A DNA stretch of 5,534 nt from Actinomycetota bacterium. Its GTDB lineage: Bacteria > Actinomycetota > Actinomycetes > Propionibacteriales > Nocardioidaceae. Positions 1 to 5,534 of the stretch are shown here, piece by piece. Position 1 is the stretch's first letter. Each line of letters starts with the position of its first letter. The stretch lies in the NCBI GenBank assembly GCA_009702305.1, contig WLIH01000218.1, forward strand, positions 1 through 5,534. Direction: 5' to 3'. The notes under the pieces were generated by a model. That model worked only from the letters and a program-made list of their open reading frames with translations, was not told the DNA's origin and searched no databases. Made by a program: the position numbers and the translations under genes.

Positions 1-153
1 GAGGTCGCCGAGGGCAGCTGGTACGTCGTCGCCGCGCGAGCCGACGACGTCTTCCGCCTCGATCCCACCGACCTGTGGCGCGACGTGCTGCGTCGTCAGC
101 CGGGCGACCTGGCGTGGCACTCGACGCGTCCCGCCGATCCCGACCTCAACTGA
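1..153 (+). CDS. C-terminal end of an unidentified protein (partial)
   Basis: Frame 1 is open from the window edge to a TGA at 151-153 and gives 50 residues, beginning EVAEGSWYVVAARADDVF and ending STRPADPDLN. Codon third positions are strongly G/C, as in the neighbouring genes, which supports real coding. The fragment is mixed in charge, rich in Asp, Arg and Trp, has no membrane segment and ends in a Pro/Asp tail. I do not recognise the family from this fragment. The next gene starts 22 nt downstream and has its own promoter-like element, so the two need not share a transcript. The start and most of the protein lie outside the window. Confidence 0.65.
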   Translation, partial: EVAEGSWYVVAARADDVFRLDPTDLWRDVLRRQPGDLAWHSTRPADPDLN

Positions 154-168
154 TCCGGGCACTACACT
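140..168 (+). promoter_or_regulatory. Candidate leaderless promoter of the DUF3039-helicase pair
   Basis: TACACT at 163-168 matches the actinobacterial -10 pattern TANNNT. Seventeen nt upstream, CCGACC at 140-145 shares only the central GAC of TTGACA. Seven bases separate the -10 from the GTG at 176, so a normally spaced transcription start would fall on or next to that GTG. No Shine-Dalgarno sequence lies between the -10 and the start. Together these suggest a leaderless mRNA, which is common in actinobacteria. The -35 is weak and overlaps the end of the upstream gene. Confidence 0.5.
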
Positions 169-175
169 CGGCCCT

Positions 176-445
176 GTGAGCTTCGGATTCGGCACGGGCA
201 CGGCGGTGGACGAGCGCGTCCGCGAGGACCAGCGCACCATCCCCACCGACGACGGCGACCACGAGCGCTTCTCGCACTACGTGGAGAAGGACAAGCTCAC
301 CGAGGCGATGGTCATGGGCACGCCGGTGGTGGCCCTGTGCGGCAAGGTCTGGGTGCCCAGCCGCGCGCCGGAGAAGTTCCCGGTCTGTCCGGACTGCAAG
401 GAAGCCTGGGAGTCCCTGAAGGACGACTCGGACAGCGATTCGTGA
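176..445 (+). CDS. DUF3039 family protein, small putative zinc-binding protein
   Basis: This 89-residue protein is recognisable as DUF3039 by its conserved core: GDHERFSHYV (27-36), then TPVVALCGKVWVP (49-61), then FPVCPDC (68-74). The family is small, largely actinobacterial and has no established function that I know of; the length here is typical. Cys55, Cys71 and Cys74, with His34 or His29 as a possible fourth ligand, resemble a compact zinc-ribbon site, but metal binding is an inference. The tail is acidic (KDDSDSDS). No signal peptide or membrane segment is visible, so it should be cytoplasmic. The GTG start fits the family N-terminus and sits just after a -10 element, suggesting leaderless translation. 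The stop TGA (443-445) overlaps the helicase start as GTGA, which implies translational coupling and perhaps a shared function. Confidence 0.9.
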   Translation: MSFGFGTGTAVDERVREDQRTIPTDDGDHERFSHYVEKDKLTEAMVMGTPVVALCGKVWVPSRAPEKFPVCPDCKEAWESLKDDSDSDS

Positions 446-2250
446 CCGGCGGCCACGAGCCTGACGCCAGTCCCTCCCTGATCCCCGCGCTCACCCCGGC
501 CTGGCCGGATCGCGCGGCGTGGGGCACGGCGCCGTCGCTGCGCGCCTGGCAACAGGCCGCGATGCAGCAGTACTTCGAGCGGCAGCCGCGCGACTTCCTC
601 GCCGTCGCGACGCCCGGCGCCGGCAAGACGACGTTCGCGCTCTCGGTCGCGGCCGAGCTGCTGGGACGACGCATCGTCGACCGGATCACCGTGGTCGCGC
701 CGACCGAGCACCTCAAGACGCAGTGGGCGGAGGCGGCCGAGCGGGCCGGCATCCCGATCGACCCGACGTACTCCGCCGGCAAGGGCAAGACCTCCGACGA
801 CTACGTCGGGATCGCCGTCACCTACGCCGGCGTCGCGGTCAACCCGCTCGCGATGCGCATCCGCACCGAGCGCTTCAAGACCCTGGTGATCCTCGACGAG
901 GTGCACCACGCCGGAGACGCGCTGTCGTGGGGCGAGGGCGTGCGTGAGGCGTTCGACCCGGCCACTCGCCGACTCGCGCTGACGGGGACGCCGTTCCGCT
1001 CCGACGTCAACCCGATCCCCTTCGTGACCTACGCGCCCGGTCCCGACGGCATCCCGCGCTCGGCCGCCGACTACACCTACGGCTACGCCCACGCCCTGGC
1101 CGACCACGTGGTGCGGCCGGTCCTCTTCCTCGCCTACTCCGGGGAGATGCAGTGGCGCACCCGTGCCGGTGACGAGATGGCGGTGCGGCTCGGCGAGCCG
1201 CTGACCAAGGACCTCACCAACCAGGCGCTGCGCACCGCGCTCGACCCCGGCGGCTCGTGGATCCCGTCGGTGCTCGCCGCGGCCGACAAGCGGCTCTCCG
1301 AGGTGCGCCGTCACGTGCCCGACGCGGGCGGCCTGGTGATCGCGACCGACCAGGACTCCGCACGCGCGTACGCCAAGACGCTGCGCCAGATCACCGGCGA
1401 GTCGGCGACGGTGGTGCTCTCCGACGAGAAGGCCGCGTCGAAGAAGATCAGCGAGTTCTCCGCCGACCAGTCCCGCTGGATGGTGGCCGTCCGGATGGTC
1501 TCGGAGGGCGTCGACGTGCCGCGCCTCGCGGTCGGCGTCTACGCCACGACCACGTCGACGCCGCTCTTCTTCTCCCAGGCGATCGGCCGCTTCGTCCGGG
1601 CCCGCAGCCGGGGCGAGAGCGCGTCGATCTTCGTGCCGTCCGTACCGACCCTGCTCGGCTTCGCCTCCGAGATGGAGGTCGAGCGCGATCACGTCCTCGG
1701 GCGGCGGGTCACCGACGAGGACGACCTCTTCGCCGCCGAGAACGACCTGCTCGCCCAGGCACAGGCGGGGGAGTCGGCCCTGGCCGACGAGCAGGGCCTG
1801 CCCTTCGAGGCGCTCGGCTCGGCCGCCGTCTTCGACCGGGTGCTCTACGACGGAGGCGAGTTCGGGCACGCCGGCGAGGTGCAGGTCGGCTCCGAGGAGG
1901 AGATGGACTTCCTCGGCATCCCGGGGCTGCTCGAGCCCGACCAGATGCGCGACCTGCTGCAGCAGCGGCAGAGCGACCGGGCCCGCAAGCAGAAGGCGGC
2001 TGCATCGCCCGTCGCCCGCGGTGGGGACACCGTCGCCGAGGTCAGCACTCACGAGCAGTTGGCCGTGCTGCGCCGCGAGCTCAACGGCCTGGTCGCCGCC
2101 TGGCACCATCGCACCGGGCAGGCGCACGGCATCACCCACGCCGCGCTACGCAAGGAGTGCGGGGGTCCGGCGGCGGCGATCGCCAACGCCGAGCAGCTGC
2201 GGCTGCGCATCGACCGGGTCCGCGAGTGGGCTGCCCGCAAGAGCTCCTGA
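442..2250 (+). CDS. DEAD/DEAH-box superfamily 2 helicase
   Basis: A 602-residue ATP-dependent nucleic-acid helicase or translocase with a complete SF2 motif set. LRAWQQAAM (34-42) is Q-motif-like; ATPGAGKTT (56-64) is the Walker A motif with Lys62; APTEHLKTQW (86-95) is motif Ia; DEVHH (152-156) is the Walker B/motif II; LTGTPFRSD (180-188) is motif III; SEGVDVPRLAVG (354-365) is motif V; and QAIGRFVRAR (379-388) is motif VI with the candidate arginine fingers. The layout resembles XPB/RadD/type III restriction-like helicases more than RNA DEAD-box proteins. After motif VI come about 210 residues: an acidic linker, a charged Gln/Arg-rich helix (about 502-521), and a C-terminal domain (about 536-601) that I cannot assign. 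GTG 442 is chosen because it overlaps the DUF3039 stop and leaves a short N-terminus before the Q motif; the in-frame open region extends to 337, but that part lies inside the DUF3039 gene. No nuclease or methylase motif is visible. Substrate and pathway are unknown; DNA repair or RNA metabolism are both possible. Confidence 0.93.
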   Translation: MTGGHEPDASPSLIPALTPAWPDRAAWGTAPSLRAWQQAAMQQYFERQPRDFLAVATPGAGKTTFALSVAAELLGRRIVDRITVVAPTEHLKTQWAEAAERAGIPIDPTYSAGKGKTSDDYVGIAVTYAGVAVNPLAMRIRTERFKTLVILDEVHHAGDALSWGEGVREAFDPATRRLALTGTPFRSDVNPIPFVTYAPGPDGIPRSAADYTYGYAHALADHVVRPVLFLAYSGEMQWRTRAGDEMAVRLGEPLTKDLTNQALRTALDPGGSWIPSVLAAADKRLSEVRRHVPDAGGLVIATDQDSARAYAKTLRQITGESATVVLSDEKAASKKISEFSADQSRWMVAVRMVSEGVDVPRLAVGVYATTTSTPLFFSQAIGRFVRARSRGESASIFVPSVPTLLGFASEMEVERDHVLGRRVTDEDDLFAAENDLLAQAQAGESALADEQGLPFEALGSAAVFDRVLYDGGEFGHAGEVQVGSEEEMDFLGIPGLLEPDQMRDLLQQRQSDRARKQKAAASPVARGGDTVAEVSTHEQLAVLRRELNGLVAAWHHRTGQAHGITHAALRKECGGPAAAIANAEQLRLRIDRVREWAARKSS

Positions 2251-2277
2251 GACATCCAGGTCGTCGTCGGCTCCGAA

Positions 2278-2302
2278 TGGGAGGTATCTGCTTTACCCCC
2301 CA
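2278..2302 (+). repeat. Imperfect inverted repeat between helicase and lipoprotein genes
   Basis: TGGGAGGTA (2278-2286) can pair with TACCCCCCA (2294-2302) with one A-C mismatch, around a 7-nt loop. It begins 27 nt after the helicase stop and ends 18 nt before the lipoprotein ATG. No T-tract follows, so it is not a standard intrinsic terminator. It might act as a U-less terminator for the helicase transcript, or as a leader hairpin for the lipoprotein. The left arm contains GGGAGG, a strong ribosome-binding-like sequence, but it is 36 nt from the ATG. In GC-rich DNA a structure of this size can arise by chance. Confidence 0.3.
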
Positions 2303-2320
2303 CGAGATCGGAACGTCACC

Positions 2321-2977
2321 ATGTCGCTCACCTCCACCTGGCAGCGTCGGGCGGCGTCCATCGCCGCTCTCGCCCTGCTCGCCGTCCCGCTCGCCGCCTG
2401 CGGCTCCGACGACGACTCCTCCTCCGACGGCCCGCCGAAGGCGGTCGCCGTGATCGAGACCCTGTCCGGCCGCACCACCGCGATCAAGCTCGACGGTGGC
2501 TTCGTCGACGCGCTCGGCTCGCTCGGCCTGACGCCCGGTGTCACCGGCACCGCCAAGCTCACCGACAGCGGCTCGCTCGTCTTCCCGATCACCGGCGGCA
2601 ACGTCTCGGTCTTCACCCCGGGCGAGGTGTCGCCGTACGTCATCGGTCAGATCCAGCACGAAGGCTCCGGCCTGACCCTGAGCGCCGGCGGCACGACCGT
2701 GCGGCTCTCGAACTTCAACGTCGACCCCGGCGTCTCGCGGGTCTACGGCGACGTGGCCGTCAACGGCAAGACCGTGGCGACCAGCGCCTTCCTCTTCCAG
2801 CTCGACGGTCGCACCCTGATGCCGCTCAGCGTCGAGGGCAACACCGCGGTGCTCGAGGGCACCAAGGTCGAGATCTCCGAGGTCGCCGCGCCGCTGCTCA
2901 ATGACACGTTCAAGACCAAGGCCGTCAAGCCGGGCCTGCTGGTCGGCATCGCGAAGATCACCGTCAACGTGAAGTGA
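2321..2977 (+). CDS. Secreted lipoprotein with a beta-rich domain of unknown function
   Basis: A 218-residue predicted lipoprotein. The N-terminus has Arg9 and Arg10, a hydrophobic stretch (about 11-23) and the lipobox LAAC (24-27), so Cys27 should be diacylated after Lgt and Lsp processing and the protein anchored on the outer face of the membrane. A flexible Asp/Ser linker (GSDDDSSSDG, 28-37) follows. The mature part (about 40-218) alternates short hydrophobic strands with Gly/Thr/Asp turns. It contains SLVFPITGGNV (85-95), GSGLTLSAGGTTVRLSNFNVD (about 115-135), a GDVAVNG turn (143-149) and a KVEISEVAAPLLNDTF stretch (182-197). From memory this pattern recurs in uncharacterised exported proteins of several phyla; I have no function for it. 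The ATG is chosen because it gives a compact signal peptide; the Shine-Dalgarno is weak (GGA at 2310-2312). It lies 70 nt after the helicase and may be a separate transcription unit. No catalytic motif is visible. Confidence 0.87.
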   Translation: MSLTSTWQRRAASIAALALLAVPLAACGSDDDSSSDGPPKAVAVIETLSGRTTAIKLDGGFVDALGSLGLTPGVTGTAKLTDSGSLVFPITGGNVSVFTPGEVSPYVIGQIQHEGSGLTLSAGGTTVRLSNFNVDPGVSRVYGDVAVNGKTVATSAFLFQLDGRTLMPLSVEGNTAVLEGTKVEISEVAAPLLNDTFKTKAVKPGLLVGIAKITVNVK

Positions 2978-2983
2978 CGCCGC

Positions 2984-3018
2984 GGTAGTGCGCCATGATG
3001 CGGTCATGGCGCACTACC
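2984..3018 (+). repeat. Perfect 15-bp inverted repeat over the DUF1697 start codon
   Basis: GGTAGTGCGCCATGA (2984-2998) and TCATGGCGCACTACC (3004-3018) are exact reverse complements separated by five bases (TGCGG). The next outer pair (C2983 and T3019) does not match. The repeat begins 6 nt after the lipoprotein stop and its right arm contains the DUF1697 ATG (3006-3008). On RNA it would form a long GC-rich hairpin; on DNA it is a symmetric site. It could serve as a terminator for the lipoprotein transcript (no T-tract follows), an operator, or a structure hiding the DUF1697 start on read-through mRNA. Function is inferred; the repeat itself is read directly. Confidence 0.9.
2994..2999 (+). 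promoter_or_regulatory. Weak candidate -10 element for DUF1697
   Basis: CATGAT shares four of six positions with TATAAT and ends six bases before the A of the ATG at 3006. That spacing would place the transcription start on the start codon, giving a leaderless mRNA. No Shine-Dalgarno precedes either ATG 3006 or the in-frame GTG 2988, which fits this idea. No convincing -35 is present at normal spacing. The element lies inside the inverted repeat, so a dimeric regulator bound to the palindrome would cover it. Confidence 0.25.
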
Positions 3019-3530
3019 TCGGCTTCCTGCGTGCGATCAACCTCGGTGCGACGCGCAAGTTCGCCAAGGGCGACATCGTGCGCGTGGTCGAGTCCGTCGG
3101 CTTCACCGACGTCGAGACCTACATCAACACCGGCAACATCCGCTTCTCCACCTCGATGCGCTCGCGATCGAAGATCGAGGCGACGCTCGAGGAGGCCTTC
3201 GAGGCCGATCGTGGCTTCGCCGTGCCGACGATGGTCTACACGCCCGCCGAGATCCGGGCCATCGCCGAGCACGCGGCTGCGCTCGACCACGGCGGGATGC
3301 ACTACGTCTCCCTGCTCAAGGACGAGCCCACCGCTGCCGGGCTCGCAGCCGTGCGTGCGGCGGCGCGCGACGGCGAGCTCGCCGAGGTCGGCGGCCGCGC
3401 CATCCACCTGATGCTCGGGGTCGAGTACCACACGGCGAAGCTGACGAACACGCTGGTCGAGCGGCACCTCGGCGTCGCGACCAACCGCAACCTCACGGTG
3501 ATCCGAGCCGTCGTCGAGCGCTGGACCTAG
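3006..3530 (+). CDS. DUF1697 family protein
   Basis: A 174-residue soluble protein of the DUF1697 family, widespread in bacteria and, as far as I know, without an established biochemical function. Family landmarks are the N-terminal strand with LRAINLG (8-14), then VGFTDVETYINTGNIRF (31-47), the segment FAVPTMVYTPAEI (71-83), and a C-terminal TNTLVERHLGVATNRNLTVI (147-166); length is close to the usual size. The TYINTGN motif (38-44) matches the typical TYI.SGN signature. No signal peptide or membrane helix is seen. ATG 3006 is preferred over GTG 2988 because family members begin just before the first strand and the extra residues (MRHDAV) look non-conserved. Its start lies within a perfect inverted repeat, 28 nt after the lipoprotein stop. 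Its TAG stop overlaps the stop of the convergent MFS gene. No functional link to either neighbour is evident. Confidence 0.9.
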   Translation: MAHYLGFLRAINLGATRKFAKGDIVRVVESVGFTDVETYINTGNIRFSTSMRSRSKIEATLEEAFEADRGFAVPTMVYTPAEIRAIAEHAAALDHGGMHYVSLLKDEPTAAGLAAVRAAARDGELAEVGGRAIHLMLGVEYHTAKLTNTLVERHLGVATNRNLTVIRAVVERWT

Positions 3531-4753
3531 GCAGTCGACGACGCCCGCGGCAGCGTGCGCACCGACCGGGACAGCAGCACCAGCCCGACCACCACGACGT
3601 ACACGATGCCGGCGGTGAGGATCACGGGCTGCAGGCCGTACGCCGCAGCGATCGGCCCGCCGGCGAGCTGGCCGACCGGGATCGCGACGAACGACCCGAG
3701 GGCGTCGTAGGAGTACGCGCGGGCCAGCATGTCATCGGGGATGTTCTCCTGCATGGCGAGGTTCCACCCCAGGCTGAAGACCTCGACGCCCATGCCGGCC
3801 ACGAAGCCGATCAGCATCATCGGCACGGTCTGCGCGGTCAGGCCGAGCACGATCATCGGGGAGCCGAAGGCCGCCATGCCGACCATGCCCCACAGCAGCG
3901 GTCGCTGCAGGCGGACCCGGGCCAGGATCAGCCCCATGACCAGCAGCCCGACGGCCTCTGCGGACAGGATCAGGCCCCACCCGTGCTCGCCGATGTCCGA
4001 GCTCTTGGCGAGCACCGGGCCGAGGGTGACGAAGGCGCCGTGCTCGAGGCCGTTGAGCGCACCGAAGCCCAGGACCACGACCCACAGCCAGGTCGTGGAG
4101 CGGAAGTACTGCCAGCCCTCGCGCAGCTCGGCCACCATCGAGGGGGAGTCGTCGTGGCGCTCTCGTGGCGGGATCTTCACCCCGAGCAGCAGCAGCGCCG
4201 CGAGCAGGTAGGTGATGCCGTCGACGGCCAGCGCCCAGCCCGCTCCGACCCCGACCACCAGGATGCCGGCGACCGCGGGTCCGGCGATCGCGAGCGTGCT
4301 GCGGGTGATGGAGAGCAGCACGTTGGCCGGCTGCAGCTGCTCGCGCGGCACCAGCGCGGGCACGATGCCGGCCAGGGCCGGCATGCTGATCGAGGCGACC
4401 GTGCCGTTGACGGCCGTGAGCGCGACCAGCTGCCAGATCTCGGCGTGCCCGCCCAGGACCAGGGCCGCGATGCAGAGCTGCGTGAGGCCGGCGACGACGT
4501 TGCAGGTCTGGATCACGAGGGCCCGGCCGAACCGGTCGGCGATGACGCCGCCGGCCAGCAGGAAGACCACCATCGGGATGCTGTGGGCGGCGAGCACCGT
4601 CCCGAGGGCGCTCGGCGAGTCGCTGACCTCCAGCACGGCGAAGGCCAGGGCGATGCCCGACATCGTGGTGCCGACCAGGTTGACCGAGCGGGACAGGAAG
4701 TAGAAGCGGAACCCGCGCTCGCGCAGCGGTGCGAGGGTCTCGGAGCGCTCCAC
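3527..4753 (-). CDS. MFS transporter, DHA3/MFS_3 (drug efflux-like) type
   Basis: A 408-residue integral membrane protein with about 12 predicted helices (approximate residues 21-41, 50-71, 80-100, 106-131, 147-171, 173-191, 221-245, 259-279, 286-306, 309-330, 351-372, 375-395). The MFS motif A appears as GGVIADRFGRALV (68-80) in the loop after helix 2. The segment from PALAGIVPALVPREQLQPAN (124-143) through GPAVAGILV (158-166) and the late ARAYSYDALGSFVAIPVG (344-361) are typical of the DHA3 branch, which includes macrolide and siderophore exporters. It therefore probably exports a small molecule by proton antiport; the substrate cannot be read from sequence. The GTG start shares one base with the stop of the upstream crotonase gene (TAGTG), and GGGG at 4763-4760 lies 6 nt before it as a weak ribosome site. 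It is full length. Its stop shares CTAG with the convergent DUF1697 gene. Confidence 0.93.
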   Translation of the reverse strand: MERSETLAPLRERGFRFYFLSRSVNLVGTTMSGIALAFAVLEVSDSPSALGTVLAAHSIPMVVFLLAGGVIADRFGRALVIQTCNVVAGLTQLCIAALVLGGHAEIWQLVALTAVNGTVASISMPALAGIVPALVPREQLQPANVLLSITRSTLAIAGPAVAGILVVGVGAGWALAVDGITYLLAALLLLGVKIPPRERHDDSPSMVAELREGWQYFRSTTWLWVVVLGFGALNGLEHGAFVTLGPVLAKSSDIGEHGWGLILSAEAVGLLVMGLILARVRLQRPLLWGMVGMAAFGSPMIVLGLTAQTVPMMLIGFVAGMGVEVFSLGWNLAMQENIPDDMLARAYSYDALGSFVAIPVGQLAGGPIAAAYGLQPVILTAGIVYVVVVGLVLLSRSVRTLPRASSTA

Positions 4754-5526
4754 TACTCGCCCCGGAAGGTGGGGGAGCGGCGCTCGAGGAACGCCGCCAG
4801 CCCCTCGTGGAAGTCGGCGGTCGTGAAGAGGGCGCGCTGCCCCGAGTCCTCCCGGTCCAGCGCCTGCTCGAGCTGGCCGAGGGTGGCGGCGTTGATGGCC
4901 TTCTTGACCGCCGTCTGGGCGATCGCCGGCCCGGCGGCCAGACGACGCGCGAGCTTGTCGACGAGCGCCTCGAACTCGTCGTCGGCGACCACGTGGGTGA
5001 TCAGGCCGACGTCGTAGGCCTCGCGGGCGGTCATCGGCTCGGCCAGCAGCGCCATCCGCATCGCGCGCGCCCGACCGATCGAGGCGGCCACCGATGCCGA
5101 CGAGCCGCCGTCGGTCATCAGCCCCAGACGGGTGAACGGCAGCAGGAACGACGCCGACTCGGTCGCCACGATCAGGTCGGAGGCGAGGGCGGCCGAGCAG
5201 GCGACGCCGGCGGCGATCCCGTTGACGGCGGCCAGCACGGGCTTGTCGAGCCCGACCACGGCACGGATGACGCGGTTGGCGCCGGCCATCGTCTCGCGGG
5301 GAAACTGCGGCGCGAGCTGCAAAGAGGCCATGTCGGCGCCGGCGCTGAAGCCCGGCCCGGTGCCGGTGAGCACCACCGATCCCAGGTCGTCGCGACCCTG
5401 GGCGCTCTCGAGCGCCTCGGCGATCACGGTCATCATCGCGCCGTCAAGCGCGTTGAGCACCTCGGGTCGCACCATCCGGATCCACAGCACCCGGTCGCGG
5501 GTCTCGACCTCGATGTCAGGCACCAC
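4753..5526 (-). CDS. Enoyl-CoA hydratase/isomerase (crotonase) family protein, probably not a classical hydratase
   Basis: A 257-residue crotonase-fold enzyme expected to bind an acyl-CoA thioester in the cytoplasm. Family signatures are RPEVLNAL (20-27), the oxyanion-hole segment GFSAGADM (59-66), VNGIAAGVACSAALASDLIVA (about 101-121), RLGLMTDGG (133-141), and the C-terminal EGLAAFLERRSPTF (241-254). Aligned by eye to rat mitochondrial enoyl-CoA hydratase, the two catalytic glutamates (Glu144 and Glu164) are replaced by Ser111 and Phe131. The F.LPF.RLGL.TD.G pattern, with Asp139, resembles PaaG-type isomerases, where an aspartate in this loop is important. Isomerase or another CoA-ester reaction is therefore likelier than plain beta-oxidation hydration; the substrate is unknown. 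Start is GTG 5526 or the adjacent GTG 5523, behind GGGGG at the window edge; the frame stays open to the edge, so an upstream start is not excluded. It is the first visible gene of an operon with the MFS transporter. Confidence 0.9.
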   Translation of the reverse strand: MVPDIEVETRDRVLWIRMVRPEVLNALDGAMMTVIAEALESAQGRDDLGSVVLTGTGPGFSAGADMASLQLAPQFPRETMAGANRVIRAVVGLDKPVLAAVNGIAAGVACSAALASDLIVATESASFLLPFTRLGLMTDGGSSASVAASIGRARAMRMALLAEPMTAREAYDVGLITHVVADDEFEALVDKLARRLAAGPAIAQTAVKKAINAATLGQLEQALDREDSGQRALFTTADFHEGLAAFLERRSPTFRGE

Positions 5527-5534
5527 GCACCCCC

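Noticed and set aside
337..441. N-terminal extension of the helicase back to 337
   Set aside because: That stretch lies within the DUF3039 gene, its translation looks like an out-of-frame reading, and GTG 442 forms the usual stop-start overlap.
277..2139. A 620-codon open frame on the minus strand opposite the helicase
   Set aside because: It is a GC-rich shadow: the translation is low-complexity (Arg, Gly, Val, Asp, Leu), has no family motifs, and lies opposite a helicase with a complete motif set.
2251..2320. A sigma70 or ECF promoter for the lipoprotein gene
   Set aside because: TATCTG and GGAAC-like strings occur, but none has a matching partner element at proper spacing, so I did not call one.
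1257..2453. A 398-codon plus-strand frame overlapping helicase and lipoprotein genes
   Set aside because: The translation is mainly Arg/Pro/Ala/Gly with no domain, and it runs across the boundary of two well-supported genes in another frame.
2988..3005. GTG 2988 as an upstream start for DUF1697
   Set aside because: It is in frame but has no ribosome site, adds six residues that do not fit the family N-terminus, and lies in the palindrome's left arm.
2964..3467. Minus-strand frame opposite DUF1697, ending in a mirrored MAHY start
   Set aside because: The mirrored ATGGCGCACTACC is a product of the palindrome; from that ATG only ten codons remain before a stop, and the rest is an antisense shadow.
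3983..5017. A 344-codon plus-strand frame opposite the MFS and crotonase genes
   Set aside because: It is the antisense of two genes with clear family signatures; the product is charged low-complexity sequence.
1..5534. Defence island, CRISPR, toxin-antitoxin, riboswitch or mobile element
   Set aside because: I found no direct-repeat array, transposase, integrase, tRNA, nuclease or methylase motif, and base composition looks even across the window.

Overview
The window comes from a high-GC actinobacterial chromosome. The evidence is strong G/C preference at third codon positions, frequent GTG starts, tight gene packing, a likely leaderless gene, and a DUF3039 protein, a family I know only from actinobacteria. 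The protein sequences read like Nocardioides or a close Propionibacteriales relative, but that is an impression, not a proof. I see no rRNA, tRNA, CRISPR array, insertion sequence or phage module. This looks like ordinary chromosomal sequence with some interesting uncharacterised genes.

Plus-strand half (1-3530). The window opens with the last 50 codons of an unidentified gene. After a 22-nt gap with a good -10 element comes a small DUF3039 protein (176-445). Its stop codon overlaps the GTG start of a 602-residue superfamily 2 helicase (442-2250), so the two form a translationally coupled pair. A 70-nt gap with an imperfect hairpin precedes a 218-residue secreted lipoprotein (2321-2977). It is followed by a DUF1697 protein (3006-3530), whose start codon lies inside a perfect 15-bp inverted repeat with a 5-nt loop (2984-3018).

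Minus-strand half (5526-3527). A crotonase-fold enzyme of the enoyl-CoA hydratase/isomerase family (start near 5526) is followed by an MFS transporter of the DHA3/MFS_3 type (4753-3527). The stop of the first and the start of the second share one base (TAGTG), so they are very probably one operon whose promoter is outside the window. The MFS gene converges on DUF1697 and the two stop codons share the same CTAG tetranucleotide, leaving no intergenic space for a conventional terminator.

Three things deserve most attention: the perfect palindrome over the DUF1697 start, the coupled DUF3039-helicase pair with an unassigned helicase C-terminal domain, and the crotonase that lacks both classical hydratase glutamates.
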